In this document: one piece after another, positions 19,486 to 27,397 of the stretch
How the letters are laid out: the number at the start of each line of letters is the position of its first letter
How positions within the stretch are numbered: the stretch's first letter is position 1
Assembly (NCBI GenBank): GCA_964460075.1
Contig: CAYWPC010000013.1
Location: forward strand, 1-64,000
Origin: JAMBLL01 sp964460075
GTDB lineage: Bacteria > Actinomycetota > Acidimicrobiia > Spongiisociales > UBA5794
Length of the DNA stretch: 64,000 nt
Reading direction: 5' to 3'
Position numbers and translations under genes: made by a program
The notes under the pieces: model-generated
Database searches by the model: none
Told to the model about the DNA's origin: nothing
What the model saw: the letters and a program-made list of their open reading frames with translations, nothing else

Positions 19486-22059
19486 TCAGACACCTATCTC
19501 GATCGGCTGATACACGTCCATTGGCAGGCGGGTCCTCCATCGTCCATCCACAGCGTGGTACGCGCCGGCAACGGCGCCAGCGGTTGGAACCAGGCCGATC
19601 TCTCCAACGCCCTTGACACCGAAAGGTGACCTCGGTTGTGGTACCTCGACGAGGATCACCTCCACGTCCGGCATGTCCTTCGGACGGATGATATTGAGTT
19701 GCCTCAGCGTGGACTTCGTCGGCATGGCGTCGTCGTCAGTCGGGAACTCCTCGCTGAGGGCGTACCCGAGCCCCATGTGGACCGCGCCTTCGATCTGGCC
19801 CACTACCAGGAGTGGGTTGATGGCCCGCCCGACGTCGTGAGCTGCCACCACCTTCTCGATCTTCCCTGTGTCTGGGTCGGCAATCACAACTTGGCAGGCA
19901 TATCCGAATGCCGAGTGGATGGTCGGATTCTCGAGACCCTCCTCGAGGCTGTTCGTCCAGTCCACCGTGTAGCTGCCGTGATAGTCGACACCGACAGCAC
20001 AGGCTTCTGCAAGTGCCTTCTTGCATGCATCCTCGACCGATCCCGCAGCCATGAGCGTGCCCCGTGATCCTGTTGTCTGACCAGCGGAGAGGTCTCTGCT
20101 CGTGTCGACGAGCACTCTGATCCTGTCGGGATCAATGTCGAGGACGTCCGCGGCAACGGTGACAGCTACCGTGTGGACACCCTGGCCCATCTCGGTCCAA
20201 GCGTGGCGCACGTCGACGGTTCCATCTTCGTTGAACCGTACGACCGCCTTGGCCACCTCCATAAACCCGTTTCCAAGACCGGAGTTCTTGATCGCTGCAC
20301 CGATCCCCACAGCCTTGCCATGCTCGATCGCGGCCTCGTAGTGAGGGCGAACCGCTTCAAGGCACTTCAGGATCCCTGCCACGCCGGCATCCATCACCTG
20401 GCCTGGTCCCCATACGGAGCCTGGGCGAGCGACGTTCCTCTCTCTGATCTCCCAGCCTGATAGATCGACCATCTCTGCGAGGCGGTCGATCGCCCCTTCG
20501 GTAGCGAACTGGGCCTGGTTGGCTCCAAATCCCCTGAAGGCTCCGCACACGGGATTGTTCGTCCTCACTGCAACTGCCACAACATCGACGTTCGCAACGC
20601 TGTATGGCCCACACGCGTGGCCTGCTGCGCGCTCGAGCACCTTCATGCCAACCGATGCGTACGGGCCGGAGTCACCAACCATCCTCGCCTTGACTGCGGT
20701 TACCGTTCCTTCCGAGTCACATCCCATCCAGATTTCGGTCCGAATCGGGTGACGCTTCGCGTGCATGAGGAACGACTGTTGCCTCGTGAGTGTGCACTTG
20801 ACGGGTCTCCCCGTTAGGTAGGCAGCGAGTGCAGTGTGCCCCTGATTTGAGAGGTCCTCTTTGCCTCCAAAGGCACCACCATTGGATACGAGCTCAACGG
20901 TGACCTTCGACGGTTCGACATCAAGGATCGCAGCGATCTGATCCCGATCGTCCCACACACCCTGCCCACCCGAATAGACGTGGAGCGACCCATCTTCGCG
21001 TGGCACCGCCACCGTCGACTCGGGTTCGAGAAAAGCATGCTCGACACGCTGGGTGACGAAGACTTCGTGAACGACGTGGGCGGCGTCACCGAGTGCGCGA
21101 TCAACGTCGCCTCTGGCGTATTGCGAGGTCGACAACACGTTGCCTTCGAGACCCCACACCGCATCTTCATCCGACTCCAAAGCCGCATCAACGTCGGAGA
21201 ACGGCTCGTGGACGTCGTAGGTCACTTCAATGAGATCAACAGCAGCACGGGCCGCTAGCACATCAGTTGCCACCACAATCGCCAACACGTCACCCCTGTA
21301 GGACGTTCTACCACCCTCGGGGATCATCACGGGCCAGTCTTTCTGGATGATCCCGACTCGAAGATCGCCAGGTATGTCCGATGCTGTGAAAGCTGCCACG
21401 ACCCCATCTGCCTTGAGTGCAACGGATGTGTCGATGTGCGCAATGTCGGCTCGGGCGTGGTCGGTGAAGCGAAGAGCCGCATGGAGCATGCCATCGACAA
21501 CGATGTCGTCGACGAAACCGCGATCGCCGAGCGACAACTCCTTAGCCTCGTACTTGGCGCCATCTACCCCGATTGTTGCGGCACGTCCACGCACAGGGAT
21601 CTGCTCACCCGACGCGAGAAGCTCGACCGCTTCGATGATCTTCGTGTAGCCGGTGCACCGACACAGGTGCGCACCCAGACGTCCTTCGATCGTCTGACGG
21701 TCGAGGTCGGAGCCCTTCTGGTCGATCAGCGCCTTCGAGCGAACAATGATGCCTGGCGTGCAGAAGCCACATTGGAGCGCACCCGTTGCGGCGAACGCGT
21801 CGGCGAACCGGTCGCGCTCGGCAGGGTCGAAGCCCTCAAGCGTGGTAACCACGGTGCCCTGTGCCTTTTCGAGAGAAACGAGGCAACTCGCCATTGCTTT
21901 GCCGTTGATCAGCACCGTGCACGCACCGCACTGGCCAGAAGGCGAGCACCCGTCCTTTGGCGATGTCACACCAAGGCCGTCGCGCAGGGCGGAGAGCAGA
22001 TGTGGATGATGGGCATCAACCTCAACGACGTCACCATTGAGCTCGAACGAAGTCGTCAT
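19486..22059 (-). CDS. xdhD: XdhD-like molybdenum hydroxylase (Fe-S and Mo domains fused)
   Basis: ATG 22059 overlaps the stop of the upstream carbamoylase gene by 4 nt. The 857-residue protein begins with a 2Fe-2S domain (DGCSPSGQCGACTVL with C38/C43/C46, then C59) and a second cluster domain (LQCGFCTPG, HLCRCTGYTK). From about residue 165 it continues into the aldehyde oxidase/xanthine dehydrogenase molybdopterin domain, with GGAFGGKEDLSNQ and GAFRGFGANQAQ. There is no FAD domain, as in E. coli XdhD (about 956 residues), so electrons probably leave to another protein. Expected role: hydroxylation of a purine such as hypoxanthine or xanthine. A dedicated maturation factor was not seen in the window. 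Confidence 0.88.
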   Translation of the reverse strand: MTTSFELNGDVVEVDAHHPHLLSALRDGLGVTSPKDGCSPSGQCGACTVLINGKAMASCLVSLEKAQGTVVTTLEGFDPAERDRFADAFAATGALQCGFCTPGIIVRSKALIDQKGSDLDRQTIEGRLGAHLCRCTGYTKIIEAVELLASGEQIPVRGRAATIGVDGAKYEAKELSLGDRGFVDDIVVDGMLHAALRFTDHARADIAHIDTSVALKADGVVAAFTASDIPGDLRVGIIQKDWPVMIPEGGRTSYRGDVLAIVVATDVLAARAAVDLIEVTYDVHEPFSDVDAALESDEDAVWGLEGNVLSTSQYARGDVDRALGDAAHVVHEVFVTQRVEHAFLEPESTVAVPREDGSLHVYSGGQGVWDDRDQIAAILDVEPSKVTVELVSNGGAFGGKEDLSNQGHTALAAYLTGRPVKCTLTRQQSFLMHAKRHPIRTEIWMGCDSEGTVTAVKARMVGDSGPYASVGMKVLERAAGHACGPYSVANVDVVAVAVRTNNPVCGAFRGFGANQAQFATEGAIDRLAEMVDLSGWEIRERNVARPGSVWGPGQVMDAGVAGILKCLEAVRPHYEAAIEHGKAVGIGAAIKNSGLGNGFMEVAKAVVRFNEDGTVDVRHAWTEMGQGVHTVAVTVAADVLDIDPDRIRVLVDTSRDLSAGQTTGSRGTLMAAGSVEDACKKALAEACAVGVDYHGSYTVDWTNSLEEGLENPTIHSAFGYACQVVIADPDTGKIEKVVAAHDVGRAINPLLVVGQIEGAVHMGLGYALSEEFPTDDDAMPTKSTLRQLNIIRPKDMPDVEVILVEVPQPRSPFGVKGVGEIGLVPTAGAVAGAYHAVDGRWRTRLPMDVYQPIEIGV

Positions 22060-22988
22060 CCGTGACCCTTGTGCGGTTGGCTGATGATCCCGAAGTGCTG
22101 GGACTGGTGATATCTGTCGAAGTCGAAGAGTGTCTCCTTGTAGAACGAGCAGTAGTCGAGGTCGATCGTCGCAATCGCGACCTCGTCGCCCGTTGTGATG
22201 CACTGCGCCTTTATCTGCCCTGACGGGGCGATGATTACGGACTGCGCAAGCGAGTCGACACCCTCCTCGATGCCGCCTTTGGCCACGCCTACGACATACG
22301 TGCCGTTCTGATATGCCCCAGACTGCATAACGAGATGATTGTGGAATCCGGCCAGGGCGTTCTGTTGGGGATCGGGATCGTAGTGAAGCGGCGTGTTGTA
22401 GCCGATCAAGATCAACTCCACGCCCTTGAGCCCCATCACCCGATACGTCTCAGACCATCTGCGGTCGTTGCAGATGGCCATGCCGACCGTTCCCCCGAAT
22501 GCGCTCCAAACGTCGAAGCCGCCTAAGCCTGGCTCGAAGTAGTATGGCTCGAGGTGTTGGAACGGCCTGTTCGGCTCGTTGTGCGCATGGCCCGGTACGT
22601 GCACCTTGCGGTACCTGCCTACCACCGCGCCATCGCGCTCGACGAGAATCTGCGTGTTGTACCTGTGTTTTGTTCCGTCGTCGTCGATGAATATCTCGGC
22701 GTAGCCAAGGCAGAATCCGACACCGCGGCGCTTGGCATGATGGAACAACAGCTGGGTTTCTGGGCCTGGCATCTCGGTTTCGAACCACCGGTCGATCTCC
22801 GCCTCTTCTTCGATGAACCATCGAGGAAAGAACGTCGTGAGTGTCAACTCTGGAAAAACGACGAGTTCGCAACCGCGATCTGCCCCCTCGTCAAGGAGCG
22901 CTATCAGGCGTGCGACTACTTCGCGGCGAGATTCAGCGCGTGCGATCGGTCCCATCTGCGCTGCGCCAACGGTGATCGTTCTCGCCAA
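22056..22988 (-). CDS. N-carbamoyl-D-amino-acid hydrolase-like nitrilase-superfamily enzyme
   Basis: The start is set at TTG 22988, after AGGAG, because the promoter upstream would put the transcript start near 23047, too close for ATG 23048. With this start the catalytic triad is E47 (VVFPELTL), K128 (RYRKVHVPG) and C173 (AICNDRRWSETY), almost the same numbering as known D-carbamoylases (about 304 residues; here 310). GVGFCLGYAEI and YRVMGLKGVEL are also typical of that group. The reaction would remove a carbamoyl group from an N-carbamoyl D-amino acid, giving ammonia and CO2. It is the first gene of the operon controlled by the double operator. The true substrate may be a purine-derived ureido acid. 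Confidence 0.85.
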   Translation of the reverse strand: MARTITVGAAQMGPIARAESRREVVARLIALLDEGADRGCELVVFPELTLTTFFPRWFIEEEAEIDRWFETEMPGPETQLLFHHAKRRGVGFCLGYAEIFIDDDGTKHRYNTQILVERDGAVVGRYRKVHVPGHAHNEPNRPFQHLEPYYFEPGLGGFDVWSAFGGTVGMAICNDRRWSETYRVMGLKGVELILIGYNTPLHYDPDPQQNALAGFHNHLVMQSGAYQNGTYVVGVAKGGIEEGVDSLAQSVIIAPSGQIKAQCITTGDEVAIATIDLDYCSFYKETLFDFDRYHQSQHFGIISQPHKGHG

Positions 22989-23053
22989 GGCTGCTCTCCT
23001 GGAGTCTCTGTGGATGGTTCTCTCCGCGGTCTGCGGCATCCGTTCCATGTCGG

Positions 23054-23106
23054 ATTGTCGTCCTCAACTTAACATTTTGTCAAATTCACTTTGACAAAAT
23101 GTTAAG
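23054..23106 (-). promoter_or_regulatory. Promoter with double operator (sites 2a/2b) before the carbamoylase-XdhD operon
   Basis: CTTAACATTTTGTCAAA (23068-23084) and its exact reverse complement (23090-23106) form perfect 17-bp arms around TTCAC. Each arm itself resembles the TTGACA-N3-TGTCAA operator, so two facing sites are present. On the minus strand TTGACA (23083-23078), an 18-bp spacer and GACAAT (23059-23054) make a plausible promoter whose -35 lies inside the operator. A bound protein would then block polymerase. Confidence 0.75.
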
Positions 23107-23350
23107 CGCTCCCTGTGATGCTCCGATCGATCGCTGACACCATCATGGAAACACCATAAACGGCGTCACCCGATCGCGTGTTCGCTGATCGGATACACAC
23201 GTCGTGACCCCTCGCGACAGCGTCGAACTGCTGACGACCGCCAGACTGCCGACCATGCCTGGGGAGACGAGCGCGTCGAGGCGACCATCGAGACATGCGA
23301 CACCGACGGCAAGACTCACTCAGTGGCCGCTTCGTGGCAGCAGAGCGAAA

Positions 23351-23403
23351 CAGTGCTGAACAACGCATCCTCGCGCACAAAGGTGCGGCGTTGCTCAGCA
23401 CTG
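23351..23403 (-). terminator. Long hairpin terminator after carbamate kinase
   Basis: CAGTGCTGAACAACGC (23351-23366) pairs with GCGTTGCTCAGCACTG (23388-23403) with one G-U type mismatch. Inside lies a second stem, CGCAC-AAAG-GTGCG. It follows the carbamate kinase stop and separates that operon from the next one on the same strand. The rest of the 22989-23410 non-coding interval holds only the operator/promoter at 23054-23106; I see nothing else in it. Confidence 0.7.
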
Positions 23404-23410
23404 CATCGGT

Positions 23411-24352
23411 TCAGGGAACGATCAGCGTCCCGGTACTTCCCGCGACTGCTGCTTTGATGTTCTCCGGGTTCGTGATCAAGGCTTTCTTGCCACCACCTTC
23501 GAGGAATTGCACGACCGCCCGCATCTTGGGAGCCATCGACCCTTCGGCGAAGTGAGTGCCCTCAGCAAGGTACGCCTTGACCTCGGCGAGGGTGAGTTGA
23601 TCCACCCATTCCTGCTCCGGTGTGCCGAAGCGCAGAGCGACCTTCTCAACAGCGGTCGAGATGAGCAGCATGTCAGCACCGATCTCATTCGCGAGCAGCG
23701 CAGATGCGAGATCCTTGTCGATCACAGCCGCCACCCCTCGGAGGTCACCCTTGTCGTCGGCTACCACAGGAATGCCGCCACCGCCAACGGTGATGACGAT
23801 CACCCCTGCATCGAGCAATTGGCGCACTACATCGATCTCGACGATGCGCATCGGCTGCGGCGAAGCGACAACTCGACGCCAACCGCGACCGGCATCCTCG
23901 CGGATACTCCATCCCTCTTGGTCACGGCGCCGAGTGGCTTCGGCTTCCTTGAGGAACGTACCGATCGGCTTGGACGGATTCGCCATGGCCGGATCGCTCG
24001 CGCTCACCTCGACCTGGGTCACGATGGTCGCTACCGATCGCTCAATCCCCATCGCGCGGAGGTCGTTGATCAGGTTCTGCTGAAGTGCATACCCGATGGC
24101 TCCCTGAGTGTCGGCTCCGCATACGTCGAGCGGTACCTCGTGAAGTTCATCACGCGACAGTTCCGACCGACGCAGGATGAACCCGACCTGAGGCCCGTTG
24201 CCATGCGAGATCGCAACACTCCACCCATCCTTGACCAACTCGGCGATGTGGTGGTCGGTCTCGCCGGCAGCGATGTACTGGTCCTCGACGCTCTGGTGGG
24301 CCTTATCTGTGATCAGCGAGTTTCCGCCAATCGCTACGACGACACGGGGCAT
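23411..24352 (-). CDS. arcC: Carbamate kinase
   Basis: The 313-residue protein shows the amino-acid-kinase fold motifs of carbamate kinase: VVVAIGGNSL at the N-terminus, AISHGNGPQVG, the subunit loop DPAMANPSKPIGTF, VITVGGGGIPVV, DKDLASALLA and EGSMAPKMRA. It makes ATP, ammonia and CO2 from carbamoyl phosphate and ADP. It follows the aspartate/ornithine-type carbamoyltransferase gene by 2 bp, so it would use the carbamoyl phosphate that enzyme releases. The catabolic direction is inferred from the neighbourhood. A strong hairpin ends the operon. Confidence 0.93.
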   Translation of the reverse strand: MPRVVVAIGGNSLITDKAHQSVEDQYIAAGETDHHIAELVKDGWSVAISHGNGPQVGFILRRSELSRDELHEVPLDVCGADTQGAIGYALQQNLINDLRAMGIERSVATIVTQVEVSASDPAMANPSKPIGTFLKEAEATRRRDQEGWSIREDAGRGWRRVVASPQPMRIVEIDVVRQLLDAGVIVITVGGGGIPVVADDKGDLRGVAAVIDKDLASALLANEIGADMLLISTAVEKVALRFGTPEQEWVDQLTLAEVKAYLAEGTHFAEGSMAPKMRAVVQFLEGGGKKALITNPENIKAAVAGSTGTLIVP

Positions 24353-24354
24353 GG

Positions 24355-25305
24355 CTACTCCGTCGCTCCGAGAACGAGCGCCAGGAGGGCCATCCGCATC
24401 ACGACGCCGTTGTAGGCCTCCTGCCAGTATCGAGCGTGCTTGAGTTGATCGACTTCTGGCAGCAACTCATCCATACGTGGAAGCGAGTGCAGCACGATGG
24501 AGTCACCTTTGGCCCGGCGCATGACGTCCTTGGTGATCTTGTAGTTGGCAGGGGTCAGGCCGTACTCATCCGCCTTGTCCTGGTGAGACTGCGTGTAGTC
24601 GGGCTGGACGACCGGCTCCATGTAGATGACGTCGGCTTCAGCGATCACCTCGTCGATATGGTCGACGACGCGGTACGACGTGCCCATGGCATCGAGCTCG
24701 GCGAGGAAGTCCTCGGTCGGTGACATGTCTTCTGGGCCAAGGATGACCATCTCAGCGTCGAACTGGGAGAGGGCGTATCCAATGGAGTGCATGGTGCGCA
24801 TGCGGTGGTCGCCGATACAGACAAAGGACAATCCATCGAGCGTGCCCTTCTCCTTGTACACCGTGTAGAGATCCGTCAGCACCTGTGTCGGGTGCTCTCC
24901 CCAGCCGTCACCGGCATTGATGACAGGGATCGAAGCCCAGCGTGCAGCCTCGTGCGGAGCACCCTGCTGGAAGTGGCGCATCACCAGCACGTCTCCGTAA
25001 TACTCGAGCATGTGCACGGTGTCCTTGATCGACTCCTGATAGAAGTCACCAGCGCGGGTCATCTTGGCATCCGAGAAGCCCGTCACATGACCACCGAGCC
25101 GATGCATGGCGGCCTCGTGAGCGAGACGGGTACGCGTCGAGGGCTGATAGAACGCTGTCACCAGGGTCTTGTGCGCGAGGAGATCGGTGTTCCTACGCTC
25201 TCTGGCAATGGGCTCGAGCCGGTCGGCGATCTCGAATACATGAAAGAACTCATTCCGTTCGAATTCCTTGAGCGACAGAATGTCGCGTCCTGCAAAGCTG
25301 CGCAT
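24355..25305 (-). CDS. Aspartate/ornithine carbamoyltransferase-family protein
   Basis: The 316-residue protein has the carbamoyl-phosphate motif QPSTRTR (residues 54-60), GFSDAKMTRAGD where ATCase carries its mobile 80s loop lysine, NAGDGWGEHPTQVLTDL near residue 130, and a late HSLPRMDEL replacing the usual HPLPRVDE. This makes it an ATCase-like member with changed substrate-site details. It is cotranscribed with carbamate kinase and divergent from a GntR regulator, not near pyrimidine biosynthesis genes, so I infer a catabolic carbamoyltransferase acting on a ureido acid. A housekeeping PyrB remains possible. Confidence 0.82.
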   Translation of the reverse strand: MRSFAGRDILSLKEFERNEFFHVFEIADRLEPIARERRNTDLLAHKTLVTAFYQPSTRTRLAHEAAMHRLGGHVTGFSDAKMTRAGDFYQESIKDTVHMLEYYGDVLVMRHFQQGAPHEAARWASIPVINAGDGWGEHPTQVLTDLYTVYKEKGTLDGLSFVCIGDHRMRTMHSIGYALSQFDAEMVILGPEDMSPTEDFLAELDAMGTSYRVVDHIDEVIAEADVIYMEPVVQPDYTQSHQDKADEYGLTPANYKITKDVMRRAKGDSIVLHSLPRMDELLPEVDQLKHARYWQEAYNGVVMRMALLALVLGATE

Positions 25306-25369
25306 GTGCTCTCCTCAGCTCTTGGGACGCCTCTTGCGACGTCCGAATGTGACACCGCCCGCTCGTACC

Positions 25370-25415
25370 TGGACAGTGCAGAGCGTGTTCGGTATAATTG
25401 GTATGTTCAGCATAC
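25370..25415 (+). promoter_or_regulatory. Strong promoter with inverted repeat before the GntR gene
   Basis: TGGACA (25370-25375), a 17-bp spacer and a perfect TATAAT (25393-25398) form the best-looking promoter in the window. Directly at the presumed start point, GTATG-TTCAG-CATAC (25401-25415) is an inverted repeat suited to a dimeric GntR-type repressor. It may also control the divergent carbamoyltransferase-carbamate kinase operon. Confidence 0.7.
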
Positions 25416-25454
25416 AACATGATGACTGGACCGCCTAGTCGAGGATCCCAAGCC

Positions 25455-26183
25455 GTGATTTCGAGAAACCCCTCCCTCACCGATCAGGTGAAGGCTCACA
25501 TCAAGGAAACGATCGTCAAAGGTGGTTTCGATGATGGTCGCATCCCTTCAGAGAATGAGTTGGCCGCCTCACTCGGTGTGAGCAGGACAACGGTGCGTGA
25601 GGCGCTCGCACGCCTCGAACACGAAGGCACGGTGTATCGAAGGCAGGGCTCAGGAACGTTCGTCAATGAATCTGGCCTCCAAATCAAGTCACGCCTCGAG
25701 GAGATCTGGTCCTATGAGGCTGTGCTCCGCGACCACGGGTACACACCGTCGGTCCGCGTTCTGAGCGTCACAACGGGTACTGCCGAGAAATCTGTCGCTG
25801 AGGATCTCGCTATCGATGCTGACGAGACGATCCTGACGATCACCAAACTGTTCCTCGAGGACGACAAACCCGTGGTACTGACCATCAACCGGATTCCGAC
25901 TCGATACGTTCTCGACGAGGTGACCATCGAAGACAATGAGCCGCTCTACGAATTCATCGAGGCGCACTGCGGTCGCAGCTTTGCCTACTTTCTCTCTGAG
26001 ATCGTGCCGGTGCGTCTCAGCAAGCAACAGGCCGACCAGCTCGAGGTTGCGAAGGGAACACCGGCGATTTGCTTTGAAGAGACAGGATTCGATCAGGACA
26101 ACGCACCGGTGGTGCGCGCCACATCGTACTTCCGCGACGACTTGCTCCGGTTCCGCCTCATTCGGCGGAAATCCGGCGTCTGA
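25455..26183 (+). CDS. GntR-family transcriptional regulator (HutC/UTRA type)
   Basis: GTG 25455 after GAGGA was chosen, giving 242 residues, the normal length; upstream ATGs lie on top of the promoter start or the operator. Residues 1-70 are a winged helix-turn-helix (IPSENELAASLGVSRTTVREALARLEHEG, YRRQGSGTFV). The rest is a UTRA ligand domain, with the FAYFLSEIVPVRLSKQQADQL and CFEETGFDQDNAPVVRATSYFRDD stretches. It sits between the two carbamoyltransferase operons, with its own gene just before the YgeW-like gene, so it probably senses an intermediate of that pathway and controls both sides. Confidence 0.9.
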   Translation: MISRNPSLTDQVKAHIKETIVKGGFDDGRIPSENELAASLGVSRTTVREALARLEHEGTVYRRQGSGTFVNESGLQIKSRLEEIWSYEAVLRDHGYTPSVRVLSVTTGTAEKSVAEDLAIDADETILTITKLFLEDDKPVVLTINRIPTRYVLDEVTIEDNEPLYEFIEAHCGRSFAYFLSEIVPVRLSKQQADQLEVAKGTPAICFEETGFDQDNAPVVRATSYFRDDLLRFRLIRRKSGV

Positions 26184-26205
26184 CCAGCTACAAAGGAGCA
26201 GCACA

Positions 26206-27180
26206 ATGCAAACACATCTCCATGGACGCGACATGATCACGACCCAGGAATGGACGAAGGACGAACTCGACACGATCATCGACATCGCACTCGACCTAAA
26301 GCGACGGCGAGCGCTCGGCGAGCTACATGCACTGCTTGAGGACAAGGTTCTCGCCATGCTCTTCTTCTTCTCGAGCACCCGCACCCGTGCGAGCTTCGAA
26401 GCCGGGATGGCCCAACTCGGCGGTCATGCCATGTTCCTTGACAGCACGAGCACCCAAATCGGGCACGGTGACACGTGGAAAGAGATCGGAGACATCCTCG
26501 GTCGCTACAACGACGGCATCGCGATCCGAAATGTCAACTGGGGCATCGGCAACGAGTACATCCGCGCGGTTGCCGAAGCCAGTCGCACCCCTGTGCTCAA
26601 CATGCAGTGCGACTGGTACCACCCGTTCCAAGCACTTGCTGACCTGTTGACCGTCATCGAGCAGAAGGGGGATCCAAGGAAGCTCACGGTCAACGTCAGC
26701 TACGCATATGCAGCAAGCTATCAGAAGCCGCTCAGTGTTCCCCACAGCGAGATCCTGCTCATGACCCGCTACGGAGCGAACGTCCGCCTGACCAGGCCTC
26801 CGGAGTTCAAGCTCATGCCAGAAATCGTGGCAACGGCTGAGGAAAACGCGAAAGCATCGCACGGCAGCTTCGAGATCGTCGAGGACTTCGACGAAGGAAT
26901 GCGTGGCGCGGACGTCGTCTACGCGAAGAGCTGGGGCTGCATGCTCACGACCCCAGACGACGGCGAGTCGGCAGAGATCTCCAAGAAGTACACCGACTGG
27001 ATCACAGACGAGCGGCGTATGGCACTCGCTGATGAGGACGCCATCTACATGCACCCGCTGCCAGCCGACCGAAACATCGAGGTGACAGACGGGGTCATCG
27101 ATGGCCCGAACAGCGTCGTATTCGATCAGGCGGAGAACCGGCTCCACGTCCAGAAGGCCGTGATGGCGCTCACCATGTAG
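26206..27180 (+). CDS. ygeW: YgeW-like carbamoyltransferase
   Basis: ATG 26206 follows AAAGGAGCA. The 324-residue protein resembles E. coli YgeW throughout: HLHGRDMITTQEWTKDEL at the start, SSTRTR (56-61), STSTQIGHGDTWKEIG, NMQCDWYHPFQALADL, AYAASYQKPLSVP, ENAKASHGSFE and YMHPLPAD. YgeW belongs to the transcarbamoylase family but does not use ornithine or aspartate in the usual way. Its genetic neighbours in E. coli are ygeX, ygfK and ssnA, all found in this window. I infer transfer of a carbamoyl group from a ureido acid to phosphate. It is 22 bp downstream of the GntR gene and is probably in the same transcript. Confidence 0.87.
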   Translation: MQTHLHGRDMITTQEWTKDELDTIIDIALDLKRRRALGELHALLEDKVLAMLFFFSSTRTRASFEAGMAQLGGHAMFLDSTSTQIGHGDTWKEIGDILGRYNDGIAIRNVNWGIGNEYIRAVAEASRTPVLNMQCDWYHPFQALADLLTVIEQKGDPRKLTVNVSYAYAASYQKPLSVPHSEILLMTRYGANVRLTRPPEFKLMPEIVATAEENAKASHGSFEIVEDFDEGMRGADVVYAKSWGCMLTTPDDGESAEISKKYTDWITDERRMALADEDAIYMHPLPADRNIEVTDGVIDGPNSVVFDQAENRLHVQKAVMALTM

Positions 27181-27255
27181 CACTCCTGCTGATACCGATC
27201 CAAGCGTGATCGGTGTGACGCCGGTGAACCCACGATCAAGCCGTTGATGTGGCCC

Positions 27256-27291
27256 GTCCATGGTGAGGCGAACAAACGCCTCACCATGGAC
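27256..27291 (+). terminator. Hairpin terminator, 15-bp perfect stem
   Basis: GTCCATGGTGAGGCG and CGCCTCACCATGGAC pair perfectly around AACAAA, 75 bp after the YgeW-like gene stop. It separates that operon from the histidine kinase gene. No T-run follows. Confidence 0.7.
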
Positions 27292-27397
27292 GCGGCATCA
27301 AACGCCCCATCGCTACCCACGTAAACGCACGCCGCACTGCACAAATGCCCCCGAATCCCGCCTCAAGCGGAGGGCGCGTCGTGCCGAATCGATCCCT

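Noticed and set aside
23102..23401. 99-codon frame in the carbamate kinase-carbamoylase gap
   Set aside because: It runs through the terminator hairpin, has no ribosome site and resembles no protein.
26323..27261. 312-codon open frame on the - strand
   Set aside because: Antisense shadow of the YgeW-like gene; no ribosome site and no family resemblance.
27256..27397. Possible upstream start of the histidine kinase at 27260
   Set aside because: That start lies inside a perfect terminator hairpin; the kinase-like sequence begins at ATG 27398.
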